From NCBI GenBank assembly GCA_917880885.1, contig OU862927.1, positions 38,405,571 through 38,469,570 on the forward strand: a stretch of 64,000 nt of DNA, given 5' to 3'. The translations under genes were made by a program, and so were the position numbers. Positions 45,823 to 59,400 of the stretch are shown here, one piece after another; positions within the stretch are counted from its first letter, which is position 1, and the number at the start of each line of letters is the position of its first letter. The notes beneath the pieces were generated by a model. That model was not told where the DNA came from. It made no database searches and saw nothing but the letters and a program-made list of their open reading frames with translations. The stretch comes from Limnephilus marmoratus (lineage: Eukaryota; Arthropoda; Insecta; Trichoptera; Limnephilidae).

Positions 45823-47339
45823 TTGAGATGGTAAAGATCAGAGATGAATAATAGGATTTGACCAATATGCCAAAATACGACAAGATTTAAAGAATTTTTT
45901 CCTAAGTGCCACCTTTACGAATATAAAACCTAAGCGAAGAAAATTATTAACATTTGTAAAGAAGTTTTCCTTTCTTAAAAGTGCCTAAAGGTACCTTCGT
46001 CTAATATAAGACTCATTTAGTAAATCATGTGCATAGAAATGACTGAAAATATAATATGTAGATCAATGGTTGAATAATTTTTCATTGCCAGATGGTAAAA
46101 ATCAGGGATGGCAATTGGGATTTGATCAAAGTGCCAAAATATGACAACATTTAAGAATTTTTTTTTCGTGCCACTTGTACTAATAAAAAGTTGGACGAAG
46201 AAAATTACCAGCAAGTGAGACTAAAATTATTAATATTTTAAAGAAGTTTTCACTTCATAAAAGTTCCTTAGATACCTACGATTAATGTTAGACTCATTTA
46301 GTAAATTGTGTGTATAAATATGACTGAAAATATAATATATGTAGATTTTCTTCAAAATTATTGGGAGAATCATTTTTCAATGCCAGATGATGTAGATCAG
46401 AAATAGCAATTGTGCCAAAATAAATATATCTTTAATTTGAAGAATTTTATTCTACGTGCCACCTTTACTAAGAAAAAGTTGAGCAAAGAATTTTAGTAGC
46501 AAATAAGAATAAAATTATTAACGTTGTAAAGAAGTTTTAACTTCATAAAGGTGCCTTACGTATCTACGACTAATATAAAACTATTTTAGTAAATTATGTG
46601 TATAAAAATTACTGAAAATATAATACGTAGATTATCTACAATATCATTGGGTGAATCATTTGTCAATGCCGGATGATATAGATCAGGAATGGCAATTAGG
46701 ATTTTTCAAAGTGCCAAAATACGATAAAATTTGAAGATTTTTTTCTACGTGCCACCTATACTAATAATTAAATTTAATTTAATTAAACTTAAATAAAGGG
46801 CAAGCGTATACCTGAAGAAGGAACTTTTGTTCCGAAAACGGTCGGATTTACTCATTATATAAATGGTTTATGCAAAGTTGAATTGTTTCATTTATCTATA
46901 ATGGATAATCACAAAGTTATAGCTACATTAAAAAACATAAGATTCGTTTAGTAAATCGTGTGTATAAAAATGACTGAAAATTAAATATGTAAATTACATT
47001 CAATAGGATTGGGAGAATCATTTTTCATTGTAGATGGTAAAGATCAGGGATGACAATTAGAAAAATAATCCATGCTGAACAATAAACTCCAAAATGCTAT
47101 CATTTTTGTCATCCTGGTATATATGAGACATACCTATTTCGCAACAGAAAAGCGCCATCAGTGAATGGCTTTTCCTGTTACATGTGCTTACTGATACATT
47201 TATGTTTTAAGTTTTTTGTTTGTGACAAAATATTTAGACACATAGAATTAGATAGGGTGCCGTCAAAGATATCCTGCATGCCAAGCTTGGCACGCGTGCC
47301 ACTTATTTGCCATCCCTGATGTATTTAACCATATTTTGT

Positions 47340-47402
47340 TTAAGATCGAGCTTCATTTACATTACGAAGCACGGTGTAGTAAGAGAACGAAGCCTTCAGA
47401 AC
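47340..47402 (-). CDS. Odorant receptor, terminal exon
   Basis: 21 codons, 'VLKASFSYYTVLRNVNEARS' then TAA (47342-47340): the second half of TM7 and the tail. Acceptor 'atttttcag' just above 47402. Phase 0, as usual for the conserved last intron of these genes. Confidence 0.9.
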   Translation of the reverse strand, partial: VLKASFSYYTVLRNVNEARS

Positions 47403-50400
47403 CTGAAAAATAAATAAAATTATTAATATACGTGAATCGTTGTACCGATTGTGAGTGTGTTCCGAACAAGACTGGTCGGTGGTTGAGTGGGCATAGCGCT
47501 TGGGTCCCACCCGAGCGTCGCGTGTTCGATTCCTCGGCTGGCTAAGTCCTCCATCACAACACAAGCAACATTTTCGGCTTTCTTTGGTGGTAGTAGGAGA
47601 TTTTCAAACATTGTTGGGTTATTCGTAACCCGGGAATGTTTGTCTTTCTTTAAAAAAAAAAAAAGTTGCGGTGTAAAAGTTATATATGTTACTGTAAAAG
47701 CCCGAACTACGGTAAATCCTAAGATTTTCTGGTAAATCCTAAGATTTACCAACTCTTAATGGTGAAAGTCCGAACCGTTCTATAATCATTGTTCACCAAC
47801 CTAACCTAACCTAACCTAACCTAGCCTAACATGTACTAAATTTTAATGGTAAAAGCCCGAAAAAATCGTTTATAATATTTAAATAAGAAAAGATTTTTTC
47901 GGGCTTTTACCATTAGAATTTAGTACATGTTAGGTTAGGTTAGGTTAGGTTGGTGAATGATGATTATAGAACGGTTCGAAGAGTTGGTAAATCTTAGGAT
48001 TTACCGGAAAATCTTAGGATTTACCAATATTCGGGCTTTCACGGTAACATATGAATTATACAATTCGATAAACCCGATTAGAGAACAGTCCTGGGTGCGC
48101 AACCACCAAAATTACGAAGTCAGTGCTGTCACAACGCCTTACGCAAAAGCGTTTTCGTACGTGAAGTTTATTGCAATAATATCTGTAATAGAACCGAATT
48201 AAAGCAATGCCAACAGATGGCGCCACTTACGTTAACATTTGGCGTGAGGAGCGTCATCTGGAGGCGTAAGTGCTATCGGATTCGTACTTTCGTCGATCTC
48301 CCCGGGTATGGAGGAGATAATTATCACCAATAAAAGAAAATAAAAACAAAACAAACCAAAACAAAGCAAAGCAAAGCAAAGAAAAGCAAAGCAAAGAAAA
48401 GCAAAGCAAAGCAAAGCAAAGCAAAGTAAAGCAAAGCAAAGCAAAGCAAAGCAAAGCAAAGCAAAGCAAAGCAAAGCAAAGCAAAGCAAAGCAAAGCAAA
48501 GCAAAGCAAAGCAAAGCAAAACAAAACAATGCAAAACAAAACAATACAAAACAAAACAAAACAACAACAACAAAAACAACACAAAACAGCCACCTACCGA
48601 AATCATAGTCTCCAAGTTGAGAATGTAGAAGCTACCCCCTGTGAAGGACACCGGCCTGGAAGACCTCAAGATGAGGGGGACTAGATTCTTATATGTCTTT
48701 CGATCCATGACGTGCCAGGGTCCGCTGCAGGCAACTTGTGCCACCATTGCACTCTGAAATTATGACGGCTATTATAAAATTATGTTTGTATACCATGCCA
48801 ATAAAGTCACCAGTTTTTAAATCTTATAAAAATGTATCAATTTAAAAGTGTTAAATATATAATTTTTGTAACAGATAACGTCGCGTAGTCGTTTCTAGAT
48901 GGATTACAAGACCACCTAGAGTAGAGACTGCCATATTACAAATCCAGTGACGTCGTTAAGTAAACTTCGTTGTTTAAAATAGTATAATCCTGTTTATTTA
49001 ATACGCTTGCGGTAAAAGAACATACGCATCAACAGTAATAACGAGTATCAACAACAATCACCACCATTGCAAACAACTGTTGTTGCTCGATAGCACAGAC
49101 TTAATCACGTGACACTTCAAATCCGCCTCGCGCCAAAGCTTGTACTGTATTACTAAAGTAAGATCTTGAATGAATGGTATATACCAAGATCCAAGCCAGA
49201 GTTTGGGTTTCATTGGATCTAGAAATGAATTAAACATTACTTACCCTTATTCTTACTTCGTTTCCAAAGTAACTAAGCAAACCCAAATCAATTAATAGCA
49301 AAATTCCGTATTCCATAATTGTCGTCTGAAACCTCTACAAAAATAGCATGAAAAAATTAGTAATGTTATAACATGTTAAACAAGTGGGGGTACTTAACAA
49401 CACTGCTCCCCTCTTTCTTCACAGCCATGATCGGGCTCGGACACATTCCGAAAGGACTGTTTAAAACCGTAATAATACCTGTCCCAAAAATCCGCCAACT
49501 GAACCTGACAATATACGTTAATTACAGGCCAACAACTCTTGCCACAATAATTGTAAGAATCTTCGAAAAGATCGTCTAGCATTTAATGGAAGATAAGGAT
49601 TACGGGTTTCAAAGCAGGATTCTCTACTGCAATGTATCGTATCATATATGTCGTATGTAATACATAGACGCGTGGTATTATTATTCACAACTGCCAGAAA
49701 AAAAAACATCCACCTCTCCATACCCGAAGAGATCGATGAAAGTATGAATCCAATAGCACTTACGCCTGCCAGTCGACAGTGAGTATATTACAGAGTAGAC
49801 GTGAGTACAGGAGGGCTAGATCTATAGGCATAGATATCTTGCTCACAAATTATGATGTCCCTACGTTTAGTCTTGCTGCTGACAGAAGGTATTGATATGG
49901 TTCTCCGAGTATCATACATGAGAATCATGGCTGAGACTATAAGTACCTAATATTACCTTATTTTTTGAGATTTTAAAGCGTTTGGCGAAAGTTACTACCG
50001 ACAGCGAGTGCCTGGCAGTATTGATTTTATGTAATAATATTCTCCACAATATACATGTAAGAATGGTTTTGGTGGCACGCCTGCCTTTTTGAATATGCCA
50101 GAGCGGGACGGCAGAACTAGGTACAAAAGGAGACAGCTCGTTAGTTAGTACGTAGCTTTATAACCTGTATAGTACCAATAAATGTTTATCTCGTACACGC
50201 GTATATTATTCAGATCCTAAGTCTACACTCAAGTATGTAATTAACAATACATAACAATCGAACTGAGACTTAAGTAAAGCAAGCAATGTATTTACGTACC
50301 TTTAGCACCTGGTATCTGTAGATTAGCCGTCAACTCTAGCTAGCAGGTATGCATACACTCAAAGTACACACTAGCAATACTTAATACCACACATTTAGTA

Positions 50401-53400
50401 TTTGAGAAAATAAGTAACGTCTGGGGTTCTGGGATCTTGGACTATTATATTGATAACTCCCCAATAACCATTTCAGAAAGTAATATAACTCCAAATACAT
50501 GTACAAAACTAATCAGTTTCAATCTGGAAATCTCTTAAAACTCCATTGAACAGAACTATAGGCACTGGGTTCTTTCAATTAAGACAAATTTCCTTATTAA
50601 ACGATTAGAGGAATCCTTTGGTTTAAACTGCGATGTTAAAAATTGGCCGACATCGTACTTGGATAACCGCTTACAAGCCGTAAAGGTGGGGAAAAATCAA
50701 TCAAAATATGAAACCCTTTCATCTGGAGTTCCCCAGGGTTCTGTTCTGGGCTCACTTCTCTTCATCCTCTTTGCAAATTATGTCACTAAAATAATCGAAT
50801 CATTTGGTTTCTATCTCACTGCTACGCTGATGACCAGCAAGTTTACTTTTACTGTTTAATAAAGGAAATAGACAGTCTTAAAACTTGCATAACCGAGTGT
50901 CTAGAAGCAATCACTCGCTGGATTTCCTCAAATAGATTGAAACTGAATCCTTCAAAGACTGAGTTTCTCTGGACCGCCACAAGCAGACGTCAGCGTAACA
51001 TTGGTAACTCCCCAATAATTATTTCAGGAAGAGACATCACTCCAAAGACACGTATAATAATCACTCTAAAGACATACTACATGGTGTCTATCTGGACGCT
51101 GATTTTTCCCTTAAAACTCAAGTGAACATTTCAATTGTAAATTCTTCAATTGTCTTTGTAAATTGTAAAATTAGGTAGAGCCTAGGAATTCTTAATAAAT
51201 TGTACAACTCCGTTTTAGTGATGCCCATTGGGGTGATTTTTCATAAAAAACGACGCTCTATAAATTATTCAATTATTTTTATTATTATTATACGCTAGGC
51301 CAAACGCTTTAAATTTGTACTACAAAATTCTCACATCGTGATTCTAAGAATATCTCAGCCGGAACTAGCACTTTGATATAATTTTAAATATACAAAACAA
51401 CTTTTTTCCGACGGATAAAAACTTATGAATAATTTATCTTATTCAAACCACGACAATACAGTTTTTTAATCCAGGCCATAGTGCTGTTGTACTCATTCCC
51501 GTCTCCCAAATTATCAGATAGTTAAAGGTAGCAGGAATTCGTAGTATTTTTACATACCATGCTCAATGAATACATTAAAAGGCAGGCAAGTAGAGTAATC
51601 TCAATCATCTTGACCATGGATATGGGGTTAGAGAATTTTCCAAATCTCTGACAGTAGTCCAAGATCTCCTGGTGGTGACGCACGCAGTCCTCTATCACTT
51701 CCGTCACTTCCATTCTGTACTCCTCGTATGAATCTGGTGGTTAAAATTATAACTATAATTCAATTCACCATTGATTGTGTTGAGCCATCGCCAAATTTTG
51801 ATTGACTTATTTATTGAACCTTATGAAATGGTTCTTAAATTTCGTAATATTTTTGTGTTATTTTGGTTGCGGCGTGCTTCCCTCTTCTTTAGCCAAAACG
51901 TCGCCTTAGTTCTTAATTGTCCAAACGAATTTAGTTTTGGTTCAATTTCCACTTTAGAATTAAAAATAAAGTATAAAAAATGATAGTTAATCACCTAACT
52001 AAGAATTATTTAAACTAATGAGACCTTCACTTTAACGAAAATAGCTTTATCTTAAACACCTATCATAATGTTTCATTGAAATAATGGAAGAAAACCTTCT
52101 CCGCCTGTAAAATTTTCTATTGGTCGTTTGGACAATCAAGAACTAAGGCGACGAAAACGTTAACTTTTTTATGTTATCTAATTTTCAATAAAATGTATCT
52201 ACTAGAGCCAGTCAAAAACTAATGACTCCTATTTTTTCTAATTAAAAAAAGTTAATTAAATGAAAAAATTGAATTTGGCGCTATTCCTCAAACCTTCATC
52301 TACAATCGCCTGCAATAGTAACTTTCTGCATCAACAGGTGGCAGCACTACAGTCGCTTGCAAAATTGCCGATGTTCGTATTGGTTCATCATCATCATCTG
52401 TGGCTCTACAACCCAGGTCGGGTCTTGGCCTCCAGCAGAGCCTGCCTCCATGACTGTCGGTGTTGTGCTGCGTTGTGCCAGTTTCGGATGCCGATGGTGC
52501 TTGCATCCTTCACCACTCCATCCAGCCATCGAAGCTTTGGTCTTCCAACTCTTCTCCGACCCCCAGGTGCACCATCCATAATTCGCTTTGGAATATCTCC
52601 TTCGCTCATTCTCTGGATATGTCCAGCCCACCTGAGTCTTCCAGTTTTGATTTCCTTGGAGATGTTAGGGTCCTCGTAAAGATCGTATAGCTCCTGGTTG
52701 TATCTGATACGCCATTCTCCATTATCACAGACTGGGCCGTAAATCCTTCGCAGCACCTTCCTTTCAAAACTTTCTAGGGCTCCTTCATCACCCTTACTGA
52801 TTGTCCAGCATTCCGAACTATACATAAGAACAGGTCGTATAAGGGTCTTGTAAAGCAGGACTTTAGTTCTTCTGGTAAGGTGGCGAGATTTCATATGCTT
52901 CTGTAGCCCAAAGTAGTATCGATTTGCAGCTACTATTCTTCTTTTGATTTCGCTGGATACATTGTTGTCATTTGTCACCATAGTACCGAGATATACAAAC
53001 TCGTTGACAGTTTCAAATGTATAATTATCTATCTGTATACTTGGTGGTTTCTGGCGTCCATGTACGGGCATATATTTTGTCTTCCCCTCGTTGATGACCA
53101 ATCCCATGTTCCTTGCCGACGTAGCTAAGCTTTTAAACGCCGATTTTAGTTCATATTCTGAGCGTGCGATGATATCTATATCGTCAGCATAAGCAAGGAG
53201 CTGAACAGACTTGTTAAAAATATGGCCTGTGGTTTGTATACCTGCATTTCGGATGGCCTTTTCCAGCGCTAAATTGAATAAAATGCAGGCAAGTGCATCT
53301 CCTTGTCTTAGTCCATTGAAGGTCTTTAGGGTGTCTGACAGATCCTGTTGTATTCTGACTCGGCACTCAACATTAGACATTGTGAGCTTTACTAAGTTTA

Positions 53401-56400
53401 CCAGTTTTCTTGGGATATTAAATTCATCCAAGGCTCTGTACAGTCTTTCTCTATTTACCGTGTCATAGGCAGCCTTAAAATCTATGAAGAGATGGTATGT
53501 ATCAACATTAAATTCTATTGTTTTTTCCAGTATCTGTCTCACTGAAAAGATTTGATCAGTTGTAGATTTCCCATTACGGAACCCAGTTTGATATTGGCCA
53601 ATTATGCCATCCGAATATTTCATAAGCCTACCACACAGTACATTTGATAGGATCTTGTATGAGATATTCAGCAGCGTTATGCCCCTATAGTTAGAGCAGT
53701 TCATAGGGTCTCCTTTCTTGTGAAGAGGGCAAATTATTCCACAGTTCCATTCACTTGGCAGAGTCTCAGAGCACCAGATAGATTTAATGATATTATATAT
53801 ATGGACTTGAAGGTTCTCTCCGCCATATTTGAATAACTCTGCAGAGATGTTGTCAGTTCCAGGTGATTTATTGTTATTGTTCGTATTGGTTAGCGTTCTT
53901 GAATTGTGATTAAATTCTTGAATGAAGAAAGTGAAACGCCTATTAGCATTCATGAAAGACTGAAAAATGTGTACGATGATGCAATTGCAAAAAATTGTCA
54001 CCGGAGACGAAACATGAGTTTCATGGAACCTAGATCAAAGAGGCAGTGGATTGGTATCACATGAATTTACCGAGGAGGAAAAAATTCAAAACTGTGCGAT
54101 CGGAAGGGAAAGTTGTGGCGACAGTGTTCAGGGATGCAAAGGGTTTGATTATGGTGGATTTTTAGAGCAGGGATGTATAATAAATTCTGTACAATACGTC
54201 ACAACCCTTAAAAAGTTTAAAACATGTCTTTCGTCCAACAAAAGCTATGGCGGATGGCTTTAAGAAGCAGGTCCGTGCTTTTTACCACTCTGGGATACAT
54301 GTCCGTATTAAAAGATGGACCTAAACTTTGGAAATGGACGGAGATTATATTGAAAAGTGACAAATTAAACTTCAATAGTTTGGCTTTCGACCTATGTAAC
54401 TACATATTCTATTTCTTGATAATTAAAGGAGAAAAAATATAGGAGGCATTACTTTTTGACTGACTCTCGTATAAACCTTATTACGACTTTTCTGTATGTA
54501 CATACACCCTATCATTTTCAATGAATGAACACTATGTTTTCTGAAAGTATGCAGTAGATACCTAATAGTGATTAGTAAAGACCCGATTATATGCAAATGC
54601 ATATTTGCATATTTAGACCCTTTTCAGCGGTAGATGCATATTTTAGCAAAAAATTGAGATCTTGCATATTTACGCTCGATCTCGTTCAGATGCCTCACAT
54701 AGTTTATTTGTTTATTTGTTTATTTGTTTATTTGTTTATTTGTTTATTTGTTTATTTGTTTATTTGTTTATTAGGAACATACACAGTACATAAGTTTACA
54801 AGTTATAAGGAATGTTAAATAAAGTAATTACATGCTTTAGTACCTATTACGTAAGTCCGTATAATATCTGGGATAATACGCCTGGGATTTGAACAGTTCT
54901 TAAAACTTAACTGATGAATGAAAGAGAAGAATAATATAAAGGAAAATTGTATACAAAGATAAAAGAGATTTTTTTTTTTTTTAGAACAAGAATTACATGC
55001 TAACAAATTGTAATTAGTTTAGTGAAAAGATGAGTATTTTTATAGCAATAAAAAATACATGCTCATGAGTAGTAATTAAAGTTTAATGAAAATATAAGTG
55101 TAAATAAGAAGTTTTAAAATTAATTATATCACGCCAACAAATTTAGTAAATTAGTTTTGTATGTTTGCAGGGAGTTGTGGAAAATGTCTAAGTGTAATAA
55201 TTTTTCATAGTGTGTATAAGATGTGATTGCGCGAGAGATTGGTGAGTTTTGTGCTGCATTAGTATTATTGTATCCTATGTGAAAAAGTGAAGTGTGCCTG
55301 GTACGCCTCATTGGAACATTTAAACCAATGACAGATAGCAATTCGGGACTATCTATTTTATTATTAAGCAGGTTATGTAGAAATATCAGATCTGACAGTG
55401 TGCGTCTTTTTTGTAAAGATAACATATTATTTGAAGTTTTGTTGTATTTCTTGAGTAAATATTTCGAAAATTTATTCTGTATACTCTCTATTAAGTCTAT
55501 GTATACCTTATATTGAGGATTCCATATGGTGGAAGCATACTCCAGTGGACTTCTGACCAATGAACAGAATAATATTTCCAGAGTCTTAGCACTTTTAAAA
55601 ACTTTACATACTCTTAATAGAAAACCTAGCATCTTATAAGATTTTGATATAATGTATTCGATGTGCTTATCAAATATTAGTTTGCTATCCAAGTGAACAC
55701 CTAGATCTTTACATGTAGACAAATATTTTAGAGGTTTGTTATTCAAGTTGTAAGGATAGGTTATTTTATTTTTATTTCTAGTAAACGTAATCGAGTGACA
55801 CTTGGATATATTTAAGGACAATAAGTTTGATTCACAGTATGTGCACAAATGATCAAGATCTCTTTGTAATTCGATGCAATCGGATAACGACTGAATAGGT
55901 TTAAAAATTTTCATGTCGTCCGCATACAATATAAAGTAACTATTTGGGAAGCATACAAGAATGTCATTTATATAAATATTGAATAGGAGTGGTCCGAGAT
56001 GCGACCCCTGGGGCACACCTGAGACGATTTCTATTAAGCAAGATGCGAAACCATTGACAACCGTAATTTGGTGTCGATTACTAACATAAGATGCGATCCA
56101 TCTATAGAGATCACCGTGAATTCCTAGACCTAAAAGCTTCTGTAAAAGAATATAATGGTTAACACGGTCGAATGCTTTAGAGTAATCAGTGTAGATGGCA
56201 TCCACCTGGCATCTCATGTCCATTTGAGCATGAAGAAAATTTGTAAAAGACGCAAGATTTGAGGTTGTGGAGCGATTTTTCATGAAGCCATGTTGATTAG
56301 TTGAGAGTAAAGGTGAGATGGTAGAATATAATTGATCGTAAACAATTTTTTCCAATACTTTACTTAAAATCGGTAATTTGGATATCGGTCGATAGTTGGA

Positions 56401-59400
56401 GACATCATTTTTACTGCCGTTTTTAAAGATTGGGGTAATCAAGGCTGTTTTCCACTTGTCGGGAAATGTTCCTTCAGATAGCGATAATTTGAAAATAGCA
56501 AAAATGGGGGGTGTCAATTGTTTACTGCAGTAGTTTATAAAGATTCCTGGAAGTTTATCATTACCCGGTCCCTTTTTGATATCGATAGACTTAAGGTATT
56601 TGAAAGTTATGTCTTCATTGATCTCGATTGAGCTAATTACGCTATTTGAATTTAAACAATCACTAGCATTGCTTGTATGAGCAGGTTGATCATTCGAAAA
56701 TACAGAACCAAAATACTCCGAAAATAAATTGGCTACTCCTTTACTGTCATTAGCAGTTTTTTCGCCATAAAACATATGATCGGGGATGGCAGGAGATTTT
56801 CTTTGAGAATTGACATAGGACCATATTTTTTTAACATTGTGCTGTATACCGGATTCTATCGTGGAAATGTAGGTTTTGTAAGCCGCTGAAGCGACCGTCT
56901 TTTGCCTTTTGCGTAGCAAAGAAAATGAGAGATAGTCAAGAGGGTTCCGATTTCGCTTCCATGCTCTAAAGAACTTTAATTTTTCATTTGTTATTTTTAT
57001 TAAGGCTGCCGTGTACCATAGTGGATATTTTCCAGATTTCACAACTTTCTTGGGAATAAATGCATCGATGATTTGTTCAATTATAACGTAAAATGAGTTT
57101 AACGCTGTATTTACATCCGGTGCATTTATAACGGCAGACCAGTCGGTCTCTTCCAGTTTCCCATTAATCACGGTATAATCTGCTTTATGGAATAATTGTA
57201 TTGTTCTAGGAGTTGAGAGGGTAGCATTAGTGGATGGAATTTCTAGTTCAATAATCAATGAATTATGATGAGCATCCTCTTTAACTAAAGGATGATCTGC
57301 AAGCGTCACCTTAGCTGGAGTGTTACAGAACACGAGGTCCAATATTCGTCCATATTTGTTAGGTGAGTGGTTAAATTGAGTTAAATTTGCAAACGATAAA
57401 CAGTTACATAGTGTGAGTGAACATTGGTCTCTGTTAGTTGATATTTGTTGATTAGTCCAATCAATACTGGGTAAGTTATAGTCGCCAATGATTAGAAACT
57501 TGTCATGGGGAAAACGGATCGTTAAGTCAGAAATGGCATTGGTATGGCTAGTAAATAACGCTAATCTTTCTGAGGATGTTAATTTTGGACCGACGCTAGG
57601 TAAGTACACGCAGCACATATGGAAGTTATAACAATGATGATTAGATTTTGATGTATTGACAGTTATCCACATATCTTCAGCGTCTGAATTCCAAGAGCGG
57701 GGAGTAACAAAAAATTCTTTTTTAATACCTATGATTACGCCTCCGCCAGTTGATTTACCAGTGCGATGGATATCCCTATCATTTCTGTAGACAGAATAGC
57801 GGTTATCAAATAATTCCTCATCTAGGATGCTATCAACCAACCAACTTTCGGTAATGAAAATCAAGTCATAATTATTGAGCAGCACATTTTGACTAAATTC
57901 CAACGTTTTTGAGCGCAGACCTCTCGCATTTTGATAGAATATTATTAAAGAATCAAGCATTGAGAAATTTTGTTAAATACATTAATAACTTCGGTTTCTA
58001 CAAAATATACTTGATTATTTTGTTCGAAAGTTATGTTCATAGTCATAAGTCCACTGGGAATAACAAAGCATAACATACAATTATTAATTAAGGTGCGTGA
58101 GTATATCATAGAATGTATAACTGAGCAGTGAGTACAATTATCAGCAGGTGGGGTTAATGTAAAAAGGGTAATATTCATTAAATTAAGAAAAAAATCAGGA
58201 GAAAAATAGTAGTTACAGGATAGATGATTTAACATGGTAATGGTGATTAAGCTATTAGGTTTTTTAACTGCGAGTCGCATGAGATATGTATGGGAGGTGA
58301 TGTATCGTTCTTTCTTAGGTAGATTTTCCCGTTTCGTATCCATAAAAACTGATACATGTGTTCGTTTTTAAAGCCTTTGGCGGACCTCAATATAGATTTA
58401 TTTTTCCGCGTGAGATGGTCGTTAACAAAGATCCTCTGATCAGCTCCAGCCATTCCGATGCCCTTGGTAGTGATTCCTTTTTTCTTCTTAATGGCTGCTA
58501 TGAATTCGTCCTTCTTCTTGCGAGAGGTGAATTTTGCGATGATGTTTCCCGGGCGTCCGTCAGTCCTGTCTTGAATATGATTACGCTTGCTGACTCTGCT
58601 AACATATTCAATTTCGTTTTGATGGAGGGGGCATCCAATAACTGTTGCGATAGTTGACATCATTGTAGGCAGATTCTCATTGGTGGTCTCCGGCATTCCA
58701 TGTATTTCTATGTTGTTAGAGAGAAGCTCCTGCTCCCTTTCATTATTTCCCCTCTCTAACATGAAAACTGTTTGTTTCAGCTCAGAGACTTCCATTTCCA
58801 GCTTATCTACTTTGGCTAATTTTTCGTTGATTAGATTAATTTTGCTTGAGAAATCGTCCATGATAGTATTATTGTAAATTATCACCTTTTCAAATTCAGC
58901 CATTTTATTGCTTATTTTTTCTAACTGCAGCGACATTTTTTTTATCTCTACAGTTAGGAGTTCATTGCTGTGGTCAGTGGAGCTAGTGCGAATTTCCGGA
59001 TTGACCAGGATTTGTATGCAATTATTGCACTTCCATGCATCCTTTTTTCCTTGCGACATGCGTTTGTAGACGCTTGCCGTAATATTGGCACATTCAAAAT
59101 GGAAAGTGCATTTGCAGGTTGAGCACCTTATACACTCAGCCTCTTTTAGATGCTTAACGCAAATCTTGCAAGTTGTATCCATATTTATTTTACTTGCGGT
59201 TGCAATAGGTTGCAATACTGTAGGTAGCTTGGGGTTTTTGTCAGTTTTTGAATAATAACTTTATTAACTTCAGATTTGACACTGTGCACACTTTAAACAA
59301 ACACTCACTTTCGTATTTAATTCACCTCAACTTATATTATGAGCTGGTATTGAAATTGTGTGATAAGAGTCACTGTTTTTAATAGCAAATGAACGATTAT

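Larger units (their letters stand above)
42340..47080. repeat. Degenerate satellite array with higher-order period
   Basis: About a dozen divergent copies of one unit are recognised by 'agtaaattgtgtgtataaag', 'atgactgaaaatataat', 'attgggtgaat' and 'cattgccagatg'. Key-motif starts are near 42503, 42715, 42892, 43066, 43278, 44297, 44547, 46018, 46300, 46595 and 46950. Short units are about 174-212 bp. Longer units (250-350 bp) add 'gtgccacc...aaaattaccagcaag...aaaagtgcctaag'. 42503-43065 and 43066 onward repeat with a 563-bp period. The array is interrupted by SINE-1 (43589-44003), a TIR element (44625-45647), a hairpin (45701-45822) and a unique insert (about 46790-46925). Confidence 0.85.
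47403..48597 (-). other. Odorant receptor, last intron
   Basis: 1.2 kb filled with repeats: SINE-2 (47474-47663), the telomere-motif palindrome (47685-48052) and the AAAGC microsatellite (48363-48520). Confidence 0.85.

Noticed and set aside
42340..47080. A CRISPR array
   Set aside because: Repeats are 174-350 bp, degenerate and without unique short spacers, in an insect genome. It is satellite DNA.
47799..47826. A telomere or chromosome end
   Set aside because: Only five CCTAA units, mirrored in the other arm of a palindrome and surrounded by gene sequence. Interstitial.
48232..48747. Open minus-strand frame of 171 codons full of Leu-Cys-Phe repeats
   Set aside because: Only its first part is the receptor exon (48753-48598). 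The rest is read-through of the donor into the AAAGC microsatellite.
49518..49721. A 67-codon minus-strand frame between receptor exons
   Set aside because: No receptor motif and no splice-compatible borders. It overlaps a decayed plus-strand reverse transcriptase.
51771..51983. 70-codon plus-strand frame
   Set aside because: It lies over an inverted repeat arm and has no family motif.
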